Of a stretch of DNA of 64,000 nt, positions 1 through 8,485 are shown one piece after another; position 1 is the first letter of the stretch; each line of letters opens with the position of its first letter. The translations under genes and the position numbers were made by a program. Under the pieces are notes generated by a model. That model saw only the letters and a list, made by a program, of their open reading frames with translations, was not told the DNA's origin and made no database searches. Source of the DNA: JALNZU01 sp964463695 (GTDB lineage: Bacteria; Bacteroidota; Bacteroidia; Bacteroidales; F082); NCBI GenBank assembly GCA_964463695.1, contig CAYXCZ010000022.1, forward strand, positions 1-64,000, written 5' to 3'.

Positions 1-3000
1 CCCAGTCATAGGCGTCGCCGTCTACGTTGTAGGTCATCCAGCCTGTTGGAAGGGTGCCTGCTTCGAAGCCTTCGACAAAGTCCTGGGTGGTGCCACCGCC
101 GCCGCCGCTGAAGTCAGGGGCTTGCCATGCAAGGGTTACGTCTTGTCCCTGGTTGGTGCCGGTGAGGTTACGTGGGCTGGGGTAGCAAGGTGTTTCCGAA
201 CCAACTAATAAACTTGTTGGAACAAATGCTAATGGCATATCAGGGTCGTTGCTTCTAACAATAATAGTTGCATTGTAAAGACCGTTATTGAGAGTTGTTG
301 CATCAAAGCTCACCACAACATCCTGCGATCCTTCAGCAGGAACAGATCCGGTTAAAGGATTAACAGATAACCAGTTACCACTTCCAAGTTCGAGATTTGC
401 ACGAATGTTCCAGTTAGATACGAAACCATAGTTTGATAATCTTTCCCAATTATTTCCGTCAGCTGAAAGGAAGTCGCCATTATCATTAAGTGGGCCTCCG
501 TCAATTCCAGCAATAAATAAACCAGCATCATGTGTATAGGTAAATCCAACCCAAAGATCGTTGCCATCCAGTGCGACCGGACTTGATAAAGTGATGGTAT
601 TCCATGAGGTGGCCGTTGGAGTTATGACTTGCTCATGAATTAATGTCCCTGGGGTAGTGGTTGTACCACCCTCCCATATTAATAAGCTAGCACTGCTTGG
701 TAAATTATTGATATAAACATCAATCGAATTGATGGATGCACCGGCAAAAGGAGTAGTTAGTTCCTGAGGAAATCTTACAGCATTATAAAATGTTCCTCCG
801 GCAGTTAAACCGATAGCATCAACATTTGTTCCGTCATAATTAAGGACAAATGTTTCTTTTGATTTTACAGTAAGTGTATTGGTCCCATTGGTTGCTTTGC
901 TGGAAAGTTTCATTCCGGCAGTAACTGGACGAGGTCCAATAGGGATTATTGAAGCAACACTTTTTTTATTTCCCTGATTGAAATTGATTGTTAAATCATA
1001 ATTCAAATCAGCATTTCCAGTGTTGTTAATGGTAAGGTTTTGAGTTGAACTTGCGCCTGGATCAAGATTTTCGATCAATGACGTTGGGATGATTTCTATT
1101 GAAGGAATAGAAGCTCCAAAATCAATAAGGAATGAAACTGTAACTCCATCGGGATTAATACCAGCTCCAATAAATTTGTTACCATCAGGGGTGACACCAT
1201 TGATTGAGTAAAACAGCCAATCTGCAGCATCAATCATCCCCCGACTAATTGCATAATCGTTAAATGTCATCATCTCACCGGTGATCAGACGTGCAAAACC
1301 TCTCCTTGTATCCGGAAATGGTGGCCATCCTTCAGCTGTATATCCAAGTGCTGTTCCATCATCCATTACTGCAACCGGCGAAATCCCGCCACCGTTCAGT
1401 GTGTTAGGAAAGAATGTTGCACCATTTTGGGCAGACCATATAAATGCGTCACTTCCAGCTGTTCCAACAACATATTCGCCATTGGAGGAAGCTGCAGATG
1501 CTTCACCCCATTGCGTTGGGGCTATTTGGATAAAATTGCCATTGTGCCAGATAACTGGTGATCTGGATGCTTCTGGTAGTTCAGCCCAACCGAAAATTAC
1601 GCTTCCATCGTTACTGATACCGTTTGGACGATTGCCGGTAGGAATGACATTTCCAATCATATCAAAGCCACCTGCCTGAGTCCACTTAAAAGCTTTGTAG
1701 CTATAGTCGTTGAAATATTGCATTCCAACAACAGTTGAACCATCAGATGTCATACCCCAACTTGAACTGTAATCGTTAAAAACGGGCTCTCCTGCAGCAG
1801 GATTAACTCCAAGGAAGGTCCATTCTTGGGTAACGGGATGCCAATATCCAGCCATAAATACACCCATTCCAGAGATATTGTATGCTGGATTTCTTGCAGT
1901 TCCAGAAATAACGCCATCTTCAGCAACACCCTGAACAGTTACTTCTTCGCCATTTACGGGTATCAAACCGTTGGTTTTTGACCATAGCCATCCACCGCTT
2001 CCAAAACCTGAAATAGCAACATATTCGCCATTTTCACTAATATCATAGGGGAAAGTATATGATTGAACCATGTTGTAAATTGCAACATTTGATGGCTCAA
2101 CAACATTGAAGTTAACCGGGATGGTTTTTAACGGGGTCTCAGGGTCGTTACTTGCAATTGCAATAGATGCAGTGTAAGTGCCAAGTTCCAATCCGGAAGG
2201 ATTAAAGCTAGCTGAATGTGCCAGATTTCCAGCACCAGCAACATCGCCAGTCATTGGTGTAATTGATAACCAGTTTGAAGCAGTGCCTTCATAAGATATT
2301 GTAAGTGAGTATGTCAGGTTATCAACGCCTGTGTTAGCTACTGTTAAATTTTTAGTAACAGGAGTATTAATGGGTGCTGTTGCATTTAAAATCTCTGGAT
2401 TCACAGCAATAACCGGGCTTGTGTTGAAATCACCTCCAACATAAACGTCGTCAATTGCCCAGCCATGAGCAAAATTGCCCTCATACCTGAATGCTAAATA
2501 TGCTGTTTGTCCGGCATAAGCCTGCAGATTAAGAACTACCTGGCTCCACTCAGCGCCGACAGCTGTTGGAGTCCAAATCTCAACAAAATTTCCAATTGCC
2601 GGATCTCCGCTTGTTGTACTGATGAGAACACTGTTTTTTCCGTAAAAACTGGGATCAACAATAAGGCTCCAAAAACTTAAAACAATTTGACCACTTGCTG
2701 GAAAAGAAAGTGCAGGTGTTACCATCCAACCATCATGTTGGCCTGACCCGTAGTCGTGATAGGCTGAATACTGACCTGCTACAGTGTGATTAAAATATGA
2801 GGCTACCCAATTGGTACCCAATCCATCAACATCGTATATGTTCCAGCCGGTAGGTGGAACCAGGGCTGCCTCAAAGTCTTCCGTCAAAGGAAATGTGCGC
2901 GGCACATCACCTCCTGAAGCTTTTGCCATGAATCCGGGCATCAGCAAAAGAAAGATAGCTGTTACCACGAACCAAAACTTAAAAGTAGTTTTCTTGCGCA

Positions 3001-3001
3001 T
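1..3001 (-). CDS. Large secreted multidomain protein (choice-of-anchor J, HAF-like repeats, Ig-like), 3' end outside window
   Basis: An open frame of 1000 codons starts at the ATG at 2999-3001 and runs off the left edge with no stop. Residues 1-28 form a signal peptide (MRKKTTFKFWFVVTAIFLLL...). Next come a choice-of-anchor J (cleaved-adhesin-like) domain at about 35-200 (PLTEDFE, GWNIYDVDGLGTNW, WMVTPALSF) and Ig-like modules with the IASNDPETPL type of motif. Around 310-610 lie repeated short units of the kind (GW)LWS...G..V.G, resembling HAF-type propeller repeats. A further Ig-like part (RSNDPDMPL) and an FN3-like stretch follow, and a second anchor J domain starts near 975 (GFEAGTLPTGWMTYNVDGD). 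Family knowledge suggests a surface or extracellular adhesion or substrate-binding protein; a T9SS sorting domain would be expected at the missing C-terminus. No catalytic domain is visible. It lies 15 nt downstream of a small ORF and beyond it a membrane regulator on the same strand. Confidence 0.85.
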   Translation of the reverse strand, partial: MRKKTTFKFWFVVTAIFLLLMPGFMAKASGGDVPRTFPLTEDFEAALVPPTGWNIYDVDGLGTNWVASYFNHTVAGQYSAYHDYGSGQHDGWMVTPALSFPASGQIVLSFWSLIVDPSFYGKNSVLISTTSGDPAIGNFVEIWTPTAVGAEWSQVVLNLQAYAGQTAYLAFRYEGNFAHGWAIDDVYVGGDFNTSPVIAVNPEILNATAPINTPVTKNLTVANTGVDNLTYSLTISYEGTASNWLSITPMTGDVAGAGNLAHSASFNPSGLELGTYTASIAIASNDPETPLKTIPVNFNVVEPSNVAIYNMVQSYTFPYDISENGEYVAISGFGSGGWLWSKTNGLIPVNGEEVTVQGVAEDGVISGTARNPAYNISGMGVFMAGYWHPVTQEWTFLGVNPAAGEPVFNDYSSSWGMTSDGSTVVGMQYFNDYSYKAFKWTQAGGFDMIGNVIPTGNRPNGISNDGSVIFGWAELPEASRSPVIWHNGNFIQIAPTQWGEASAASSNGEYVVGTAGSDAFIWSAQNGATFFPNTLNGGGISPVAVMDDGTALGYTAEGWPPFPDTRRGFARLITGEMMTFNDYAISRGMIDAADWLFYSINGVTPDGNKFIGAGINPDGVTVSFLIDFGASIPSIEIIPTSLIENLDPGASSTQNLTINNTGNADLNYDLTINFNQGNKKSVASIIPIGPRPVTAGMKLSSKATNGTNTLTVKSKETFVLNYDGTNVDAIGLTAGGTFYNAVRFPQELTTPFAGASINSIDVYINNLPSSASLLIWEGGTTTTPGTLIHEQVITPTATSWNTITLSSPVALDGNDLWVGFTYTHDAGLFIAGIDGGPLNDNGDFLSADGNNWERLSNYGFVSNWNIRANLELGSGNWLSVNPLTGSVPAEGSQDVVVSFDATTLNNGLYNATIIVRSNDPDMPLAFVPTSLLVGSETPCYPSPRNLTGTNQGQDVTLAWQAPDFSGGGGGTTQDFVEGFEAGTLPTGWMTYNVDGDAYDW

Positions 3002-3016
3002 AATAAAAGGTTTTAG

Positions 3017-3211
3017 TTAAAGAATTGTTGAATTATCTGATTTAATGGATGATTTTGAATTGGCTTTCGACTTTCCTTGTTTCTCCACAAAGTTGAGCAA
3101 TTTGATCAAAGCTTGCTTCTCGTTTTGTTTTTTATCAATGAATTGCTGAAGATCTTCCTCCAAATCATTCCTTGCGGATTTCGACGTTTCATCAGGTTCA
3201 ATTTGTGACAT
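3017..3211 (-). CDS. Small charged helical protein of unknown function (64 aa)
   Basis: This ORF starts with ATG at 3211 and its TAA lies 15 nt before the start of the large secreted gene, so the two are probably cotranscribed. The product is very hydrophilic, rich in Lys, Glu, Asp, Gln and Ser, with a predicted amphipathic helical centre (DLEEDLQQFIDKKQNEKQAL) and no signal peptide or membrane segment. I do not recognise a family. It may be a genuine small cytoplasmic protein or a translated leader of the secreted gene. Low-complexity composition and short length keep confidence moderate. Confidence 0.45.
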   Translation of the reverse strand: MSQIEPDETSKSARNDLEEDLQQFIDKKQNEKQALIKLLNFVEKQGKSKANSKSSIKSDNSTIL

Positions 3212-3283
3212 ATTTAGTTTGATTTAAGCTGCAATAATAAAACTAGCAGATGATATTAACACTATATAATGGTATCACAAAAA

Positions 3284-3322
3284 CGCTACATGAACAATTA
3301 CTGGCGCTACAACACCGCTACA
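3284..3322. promoter_or_regulatory. Three phased CGCTACA direct repeats, candidate operator
   Basis: The heptamer CGCTACA occurs exactly at 3284-3290, 3305-3311 and 3316-3322, in the 141-bp gap between the end of the LuxR-type regulator gene and the small ORF plus secreted gene. The start-to-start distances are 21 and 11 bp, close to two and one turns of B-DNA, so all three lie on one DNA face. This arrangement fits a cooperative activator site upstream of the small-ORF/secreted-protein unit. The cognate protein is unknown; the neighbouring LuxR-type regulator is the obvious candidate (inference). Confidence 0.4.
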
Positions 3323-3352
3323 TAGTGCTTTAAAAAAATGAAAATCAATAAG

Positions 3353-5038
3353 TTATATTTGTGACAAAAACTCAATTAACCCTTGATCTGAATTGGTAAG
3401 ATTGAGTTTTTTACGAAGTCGTGTGCGTGCAACTTCAATACTTCGTGGGGATTGTCCAGTTATTGAGGCGATTTCTTTGGTTGTCATATTGAGTCGAAGA
3501 AAAGCACAAAGCCGGCGTTCATTAGGCGAGAGATCCTGATTAACCTCATTCAGTTTGTTGTAAAAGTCGTTGTGTACATGCTGAAACCGCAATTCAAATT
3601 CGTTCCAAACACTTTCTTCCATCGTTTTCTCCAGATCGTGTATAATGCTTTTAATGAGTTCCTGATTTTCTTTTCTGAACTGAGGACTGTGTTTTAAAAG
3701 TTTTTGAACGATACCTTCGACCATTTCATTCTTCTGAATCTGGTGTATTACATTGGTAGTCAATTCTTTGTTCTTTATTTCGAGTTCTGTTTCCAATTGA
3801 TTTTTTGAGAGTTGCAGGTTTCTATTTGCTAGTTCCGAATTTATCTGTTCGAGCTTCATTCTGCGTATGCGTGCATGTGATAGGAAATATAACAGTCCAA
3901 TAATAACGGCTATGAGTACCAATGTTAAACTGACAAAAAAGTAGCGTTGTTCTTTTCTTTTTTGTTCAGCCTTCTGGAGTTTTTCGCGTTGTTGAAATTG
4001 CATGGTTAGTTCTAAGCGCGTAAGTACTTTGGTGGTTTCTTCCAGTTTCAAAAAATCTTTTTGCTCCTTTAGCAAAATATGGTATTTCAAAGCTGAGTCG
4101 GGATAACCTAAACGTTCGTAATGAAAATAAACATTATCATAGATACCTTCAAGAAGTGTTTTGCTGTCCATTTCTTTAGAAAGCTGAATGGCTTTATAGT
4201 AATTTTCTTGCGCCAGTTTATCGTCTTTGGTCTTCTCGTAATAGACAGCCAGGTTTCGGTAAGAAGCGGCCTGACCTTGTTTGTCGTTGTTATCCTGCCG
4301 TAATTTCAAAGCCAAGCTGATAGATTCCAATGCTTTGGGATAGTTGCCGTTGAGACTGTAAACCATTCCAAGGTTGTTGAGCAGATTGGCTTTTAAGTAA
4401 TATTGACCAGGCATTAAGTGCGCAATCTCCATCCCTTTCTGATAGTATTCTACTGCTTTTGTAAAATCGCCTTTCTCTTTTGCAACGATACCCAGATTAT
4501 TATAAATGGTTGCCAAACCAATATGACTTAACGAATCTTGTGATTCAGGTTGTTTTTTTAAAAAGAAATCCAAGCCAGTAAGCAATGTTTCCTCTGCTTT
4601 CTCGAATTGTTTCATTTGAAGTCGGACCGCACTTATATTTATCAAAGCCCTTGTTAATGCATCAGTTTTGCCATTTTCTTGTGCGATTTCAAAATATTTA
4701 TAAAAATGGGTTACCGATTGTTCGAGAAGGCCGGCATTAAAACAAATTACTCCAGCATTATAACTCGCGTTGCCAATCATTCGTTGATTTCCTGTTTTAT
4801 TAGCAACTTCGAGGGCTTTGTCGCTATAAAACATAGCTTCAACTGGTTGGTTTAACGAAAAATGAGATGAAATTGCTATCGCAGTTAGTACTCTTACACT
4901 GTCTGTTTCTGTTCTGTCTAGAACAGCTAAAAGAGAGTCAATTTTAGTGGATTTTTCATTTTGCGCAAAAACTGAAGTGCTGCTTGCGATAATAAGCGAG
5001 ATTGTAATTATTAATGAAACTATACTGCTAACCTTCAT
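3353..5038 (-). CDS. Membrane-bound TPR / LuxR-type HTH transcriptional regulator
   Basis: The 561-residue product has an N-terminal signal peptide (about 1-25, ending SVFAQ), tandem TPR units from about 40 to 330 (for example NNLGIVAKEKGDFTKAVEYY and NNLGMVYSLNGNYPKALES), a single membrane segment at about 366-386, a coiled coil at about 390-440 and a LuxR/GerE-like helix-turn-helix at about 503-550 (LSPNERRLCAFLRLN, TKEIA, SIEVARTRLRKKLNL). The topology implies periplasmic TPRs and a cytoplasmic DNA-binding end, so it should act as a one-component sensor-regulator. There is no kinase or receiver domain. The C-terminal 190 residues resemble those of the propeller regulator at 25.4-28.3 kb. 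A TACATTTG box lies just upstream. It sits directly upstream of the secreted-protein unit on the same strand. Confidence 0.88.
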   Translation of the reverse strand: MKVSSIVSLIITISLIIASSTSVFAQNEKSTKIDSLLAVLDRTETDSVRVLTAIAISSHFSLNQPVEAMFYSDKALEVANKTGNQRMIGNASYNAGVICFNAGLLEQSVTHFYKYFEIAQENGKTDALTRALINISAVRLQMKQFEKAEETLLTGLDFFLKKQPESQDSLSHIGLATIYNNLGIVAKEKGDFTKAVEYYQKGMEIAHLMPGQYYLKANLLNNLGMVYSLNGNYPKALESISLALKLRQDNNDKQGQAASYRNLAVYYEKTKDDKLAQENYYKAIQLSKEMDSKTLLEGIYDNVYFHYERLGYPDSALKYHILLKEQKDFLKLEETTKVLTRLELTMQFQQREKLQKAEQKRKEQRYFFVSLTLVLIAVIIGLLYFLSHARIRRMKLEQINSELANRNLQLSKNQLETELEIKNKELTTNVIHQIQKNEMVEGIVQKLLKHSPQFRKENQELIKSIIHDLEKTMEESVWNEFELRFQHVHNDFYNKLNEVNQDLSPNERRLCAFLRLNMTTKEIASITGQSPRSIEVARTRLRKKLNLTNSDQGLIEFLSQI

Positions 5039-5059
5039 CCTTTATGCTTCATTGAGAGG

Positions 5060-5067
5060 CAAATGTA
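5060..5067 (-). promoter_or_regulatory. -7 box (TACATTTG) for TPR/LuxR regulator
   Basis: CAAATGTA on the plus strand reads TACATTTG on the minus strand, matching the Bacteroidetes TAnnTTTG element. It would start transcription about 18 nt before the ATG at 5038. No convincing TTG -33 element lies 19-21 bp further upstream. Confidence 0.5.
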
Positions 5068-5154
5068 ACGATTTATCAAATCCTGCAGGTTTTTCTGTTA
5101 TGTTTTGCAAAGGTTAGAATCTTTCTTTTTTTATTAGGAATAGTTTTAGTCAGC

Positions 5155-5188
5155 TTGTTGTATCAATTCTTTTTTTGAGTTACCTTTG
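5155..5188 (+). promoter_or_regulatory. Promoter TTG-N20-TACCTTTG for LytTR regulator
   Basis: TTG at 5158-5160 (with a second TTG at 5155-5157) is followed after exactly 20 bp by TACCTTTG at 5181-5188. This fits the Bacteroidetes -33/-7 consensus in sequence and spacing. It predicts a leader of about 30 nt before the ATG at 5223. Confidence 0.65.
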
Positions 5189-5222
5189 TAACTATAAACA
5201 AACCTTCACCTTATAATATAAT

Positions 5223-5972
5223 ATGTTAAAGTTGGTTATCATTGACGACGAAGAAAGTGCGCGATTTGTTATTCGGCATATCGTTGAAGCTCATTGTGCT
5301 GGTATTGAAGTTGTTGGTGAAGCCGATGGTGTAGAAACAGGTTTGCAGGTAATAAAAAGTGTCAACCCGGATTTTGTTGTTCTGGATATTAATCTGAGCG
5401 ATGGCTCTGGTTTCGACTTGTTGCGGGCTTTGGAAGTAATCCGATTCAAACTTATCTTTGTTACAGCATATGAGAAGTATGCCATGGAGGCTATAAAGTT
5501 CAGTGCTATTAGTTATTTCTTGAAACCTGTTGACCCCATCGACTTTTCAAACACCTTAAATAGGTTGGCATTCTCAAGTAAAAGCGAAAATACAAGTTTG
5601 AAATTGAATGCGTTTTTCGTGAACTTAATGCCAGATTTTGTCAACAGAAAAAAGATCGTTCTCGAAAGTGAATCAGGTGTTTATCTTATCAATATCAATG
5701 ACATAATCCGGTGTGAATCAATTGGTCAGCAAACAAAGTTTTTTTTGAAGAGCAATGAGCGGATTATTATCAATAAACCATTAAAAGAATACCAGTCGAT
5801 GTTGGCTGATCATCACTTTTTCAAAGTAAGTAAGTTGCATCTGTTGAACCTATGTCATTTCTCAACCTTTGATGCTTCAGGTGCTTCCAATATCGTAACA
5901 AGTGACCATTGTTTACTTCCCTTCAGTCCTGAGAAAAAAAATAGTCTTCTTCAAGCTTTACAACTTGTTTAA
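5223..5972 (+). CDS. LytTR-family response regulator
   Basis: Residues 1-115 form a receiver domain: acidic pocket D8-D9, phosphoacceptor D55 in FVVLDINLSDGSG, conserved T81 in FVTAYEKYA, and K101 in YFLKPVD. Residues about 140-249 form a LytTR DNA-binding domain (VLESESGVYLININDIIRCES ... HHFFKVSKLHLLNL). The usual partner is a membrane histidine kinase of the LytS or His_kinase type, but none is encoded next to it, so it is an orphan in this window. It is preceded by a good two-element promoter and followed after 6 nt by the phospholipase-D-like gene, which suggests cotranscription of the two. Confidence 0.93.
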   Translation: MLKLVIIDDEESARFVIRHIVEAHCAGIEVVGEADGVETGLQVIKSVNPDFVVLDINLSDGSGFDLLRALEVIRFKLIFVTAYEKYAMEAIKFSAISYFLKPVDPIDFSNTLNRLAFSSKSENTSLKLNAFFVNLMPDFVNRKKIVLESESGVYLININDIIRCESIGQQTKFFLKSNERIIINKPLKEYQSMLADHHFFKVSKLHLLNLCHFSTFDASGASNIVTSDHCLLPFSPEKKNSLLQALQLV

Positions 5973-5978
5973 ATATTT

Positions 5979-7055
5979 ATGTACTCCCACATCGAACCGT
6001 ATCATCTTTTTGCCGATCCCATTCGCTACTACAATGCAATGATTGACGATATTGAGGCAGCAAAAGATTATGTCTTTATTGAAACATATCGTATTGGTAA
6101 TGATGTTGTTGGGGTTCGTTTTAAAGACGCGTTAAGAAAAAAACTTCGTGCAGGTCTTGAAGTGAAATTACTTATTGACGCCTGGGGTGGCTCAGCAGTT
6201 TCAGGAGATTTCTTTTCTGAATTAATACGTTTAGGAGCAGAGGTAAGGTTCTTCGAAAAGATTAAGTTTAACAGTGATTTTTTCACAAGGGGACACCGAC
6301 GAAATCACAGAAAACTTATCATTATTGATGACGATATCACCTATATGGGATCATCCAACCTAACCGAATACAACCTTAATTGGCGTGAATCGGTTTTGCG
6401 AATAAAAGGTAATCTGTCTCTCTCGTTTAAAAAGATTTTCAAGCAGGATTTCAGTATTCACAACAAATATGTTTTTGTTAAGGATAACTACCTGAGAATG
6501 ATTCGGCATGGGGGATTTGAGATTGTAAGGGATATGCCCTCCATAACAAAACAGCGGATCATGAGGCGTTATATTCATATGATAAACCATGCACATTTGT
6601 CGATAGAAATTGTAACACCTTACTTTTTGCCTGGATATAAATTACGTAAATCGCTAATTGAAGCTTCCCAAAGGGGGGTGGATGTAAAAATTATTATCCC
6701 AAAACGATCGGATGTCAACCTGGTCGATATCTTACGTAATAAATACCTCGGACAGTTGCATGACTCCGGAATTCGGTTCTTAATGTATATGCCTCATAAT
6801 CTTCATGCAAAATTACTGCTTATTGATGGTCACACCTTTAGTATAGGTTCACCAAACTTCGATTACCGAAGTTTCAGGTATATGTATGAAATCGTACTTT
6901 TAGGTTCAGAGAAATCACTCGCTTTGCAGGTTCAGCAACATATCGTTACAACGGTTGAAAACTCTGAATTGTTCGATTATGAACAATGGAAACGCAGGTC
7001 GTTAATCAATAAATTTTTTGAGTGGTTACTACTTCCATTTCGTCATTTGCTGTAA
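5979..7055 (+). CDS. Phospholipase D superfamily protein, cardiolipin-synthase-like
   Basis: The product is 358 residues with two HKD catalytic motifs: HRKLIIIDD (H110, K112, D117) followed by GSSN, and HAKLLLID (H276, K278, D283) followed by GSPNFDYRSF. This is the PLD-family phosphatidyltransferase or hydrolase active site built from two halves. It lacks the N-terminal pair of transmembrane helices of ClsA-type cardiolipin synthases and is closer in length to ClsB-like enzymes; the C-terminus is hydrophobic and basic (FFEWLLLPFRHLL), compatible with membrane association. Cardiolipin or phosphatidyl transfer is the likely role, but substrate cannot be fixed from sequence. It starts 6 nt after the LytTR regulator, which may respond to envelope state. 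Confidence 0.88.
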   Translation: MYSHIEPYHLFADPIRYYNAMIDDIEAAKDYVFIETYRIGNDVVGVRFKDALRKKLRAGLEVKLLIDAWGGSAVSGDFFSELIRLGAEVRFFEKIKFNSDFFTRGHRRNHRKLIIIDDDITYMGSSNLTEYNLNWRESVLRIKGNLSLSFKKIFKQDFSIHNKYVFVKDNYLRMIRHGGFEIVRDMPSITKQRIMRRYIHMINHAHLSIEIVTPYFLPGYKLRKSLIEASQRGVDVKIIIPKRSDVNLVDILRNKYLGQLHDSGIRFLMYMPHNLHAKLLLIDGHTFSIGSPNFDYRSFRYMYEIVLLGSEKSLALQVQQHIVTTVENSELFDYEQWKRRSLINKFFEWLLLPFRHLL

Positions 7056-7100
7056 TACAGTAATTAACGTATTTTATGTCATTTTTATTTTGATAAATCC

Positions 7101-7132
7101 TTGCCTTTGCATGGAAAAATGATTTAATTTTG
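7101..7132 (+). promoter_or_regulatory. Candidate promoter for rocD
   Basis: TTG at 7101-7103 precedes TAATTTTG at 7125-7132 with a 21-bp spacer, one base longer than ideal for the Bacteroidetes consensus. The predicted leader before the ATG at 7189 is about 53 nt. Confidence 0.45.
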
Positions 7133-7188
7133 CATTCTATTGTTATTAAATTCACAAAGAAAAATTAACCCTTAAAGCTGTTTCAATT

Positions 7189-8421
7189 ATGAAGGAAAAG
7201 ATCTCCTCCAAGCAGGCAATGGAACTTGAAGATAAGTATGGCGCACACAATTATCATCCGCTACCGGTTGTGTTGGCAAAAGGAATAGGAGCCAAAGTGT
7301 GGGATGCAGAAGGAAAAGAGTATTTTGATTTTCTGTCTGCCTATTCTGCTGTAAACCAAGGGCATTGTCACCCAAAAATCATAAATGCACTTATTGATCA
7401 GGCACAGACACTTACGCTGACATCCCGCGCGTTTTATAATGATGTGCTTGGCGTTTATGAAAAGTTTGCCACATCATACTTTGGTTACGATAAAATTCTC
7501 CCAATGAATTCGGGAGCTGAGGGCGATGAAACAGCACTTAAGCTTTGTCGCAAATGGGCATACACAAAAAAAGGTGTGCCTGAGAATGAAGCAAAAATTA
7601 TCGTTTGCGCTGATAATTTCCATGGACGTACCATTACCGTTATCAGCATGTCAACCGATCCTGATTCACGCGGCGGCTTTGGTCCATATACTCCTGGTTT
7701 TATAACTATTCCATATAATGATCTTAAAGCACTTGAAAATGCTTTGGAAGATCCAAATGTTGCCGGATTTTTAGTTGAACCAATTCAGGGCGAAGCGGGA
7801 GTTTTTGTTCCTGATAATGGCTACCTAAAAAGCGCTTATGATCTTTGTAAAGCGAAAAATGTTCTCTTTATCGCTGATGAGGTGCAAACAGGTATTGCCC
7901 GCACAGGAAAATTGTTAGCTTGTGATCATGAGGGAATAAAACCAGATATTCTTATCCTTGGTAAGGCGCTTTCGGGTGGTGTTTATCCAGTTTCAGCTGT
8001 CTTGGCCAACGATGAAATTATGCTTTGCATAAAACCAGGCGAGCATGGTTCTACTTTTGGAGGTAATCCAATTGCCGCACGTGTGGCAATAGCTGCTCTT
8101 GAAGTGGTGAAAGAAGAAAATCTTGCAGATAAAGCCGAACATTTGGGTAAAATTTTCCGCAGTGAAATGGAAAAACTTATTCACGAAACAAAACTGGTTA
8201 CCAAAGTGAGAGGTAAAGGGTTGCTGAATGCTGTTATCGTAAATGATTCCCCGCAAAGTCACACTGCATGGAATATTTGTGTGAAAATGGCTGAAAATGG
8301 TGTGTTAGCTAAACCAACACATGGTAATATCATACGCTTTGCTCCGCCTTTAGTAATTACGGAAGAACAATTGTATGATGCTATTGATCGTATCAAAAAA
8401 TCTTTTCTTGCCTTTCAATAG
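7189..8421 (+). CDS. rocD: Ornithine aminotransferase (ornithine--oxo-acid transaminase)
   Basis: A 410-residue class-III PLP aminotransferase, the normal size for the family. The N-terminal region matches ornithine aminotransferases (DKYGAHNYHPLPVVLAKG, FDFLSAYSAVNQGHCHPKI). PLP-site residues are visible: NSGAEGDETALKLCR, NFHGRT, D230 in FIADEVQTG, and the Schiff-base K259 in LGKALSGGVYPVSA. It transfers the delta-amino group of ornithine to 2-oxoglutarate, giving glutamate semialdehyde and glutamate, linking arginine/ornithine breakdown to proline and glutamate. It is monocistronic by appearance: its own promoter upstream and a strong terminator 20 nt downstream, facing the SOD gene. Confidence 0.96.
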   Translation: MKEKISSKQAMELEDKYGAHNYHPLPVVLAKGIGAKVWDAEGKEYFDFLSAYSAVNQGHCHPKIINALIDQAQTLTLTSRAFYNDVLGVYEKFATSYFGYDKILPMNSGAEGDETALKLCRKWAYTKKGVPENEAKIIVCADNFHGRTITVISMSTDPDSRGGFGPYTPGFITIPYNDLKALENALEDPNVAGFLVEPIQGEAGVFVPDNGYLKSAYDLCKAKNVLFIADEVQTGIARTGKLLACDHEGIKPDILILGKALSGGVYPVSAVLANDEIMLCIKPGEHGSTFGGNPIAARVAIAALEVVKEENLADKAEHLGKIFRSEMEKLIHETKLVTKVRGKGLLNAVIVNDSPQSHTAWNICVKMAENGVLAKPTHGNIIRFAPPLVITEEQLYDAIDRIKKSFLAFQ

Positions 8422-8435
8422 GCTGAATTAATCAA

Positions 8436-8474
8436 AAAAAAAGAGCGCTCTGAATTTCAAAGCGCTCTTTTTTT
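8436..8474. terminator. Bidirectional intrinsic terminator between rocD and SOD
   Basis: An inverted repeat AGAGCGCT (8442-8449) / AGCGCTCT (8461-8468) encloses an 11-nt loop. It is preceded by an A-run and followed by a T-run, so it can end transcription of both convergent genes. Confidence 0.9.
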
Positions 8475-8485
8475 AGGAGTTACTT

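Noticed and set aside
1281..1679. 132-codon plus-strand ORF inside the first secreted gene
   Set aside because: It is antisense to the 1000-codon secreted frame, has no upstream promoter and no recognisable product; it is a shadow frame.
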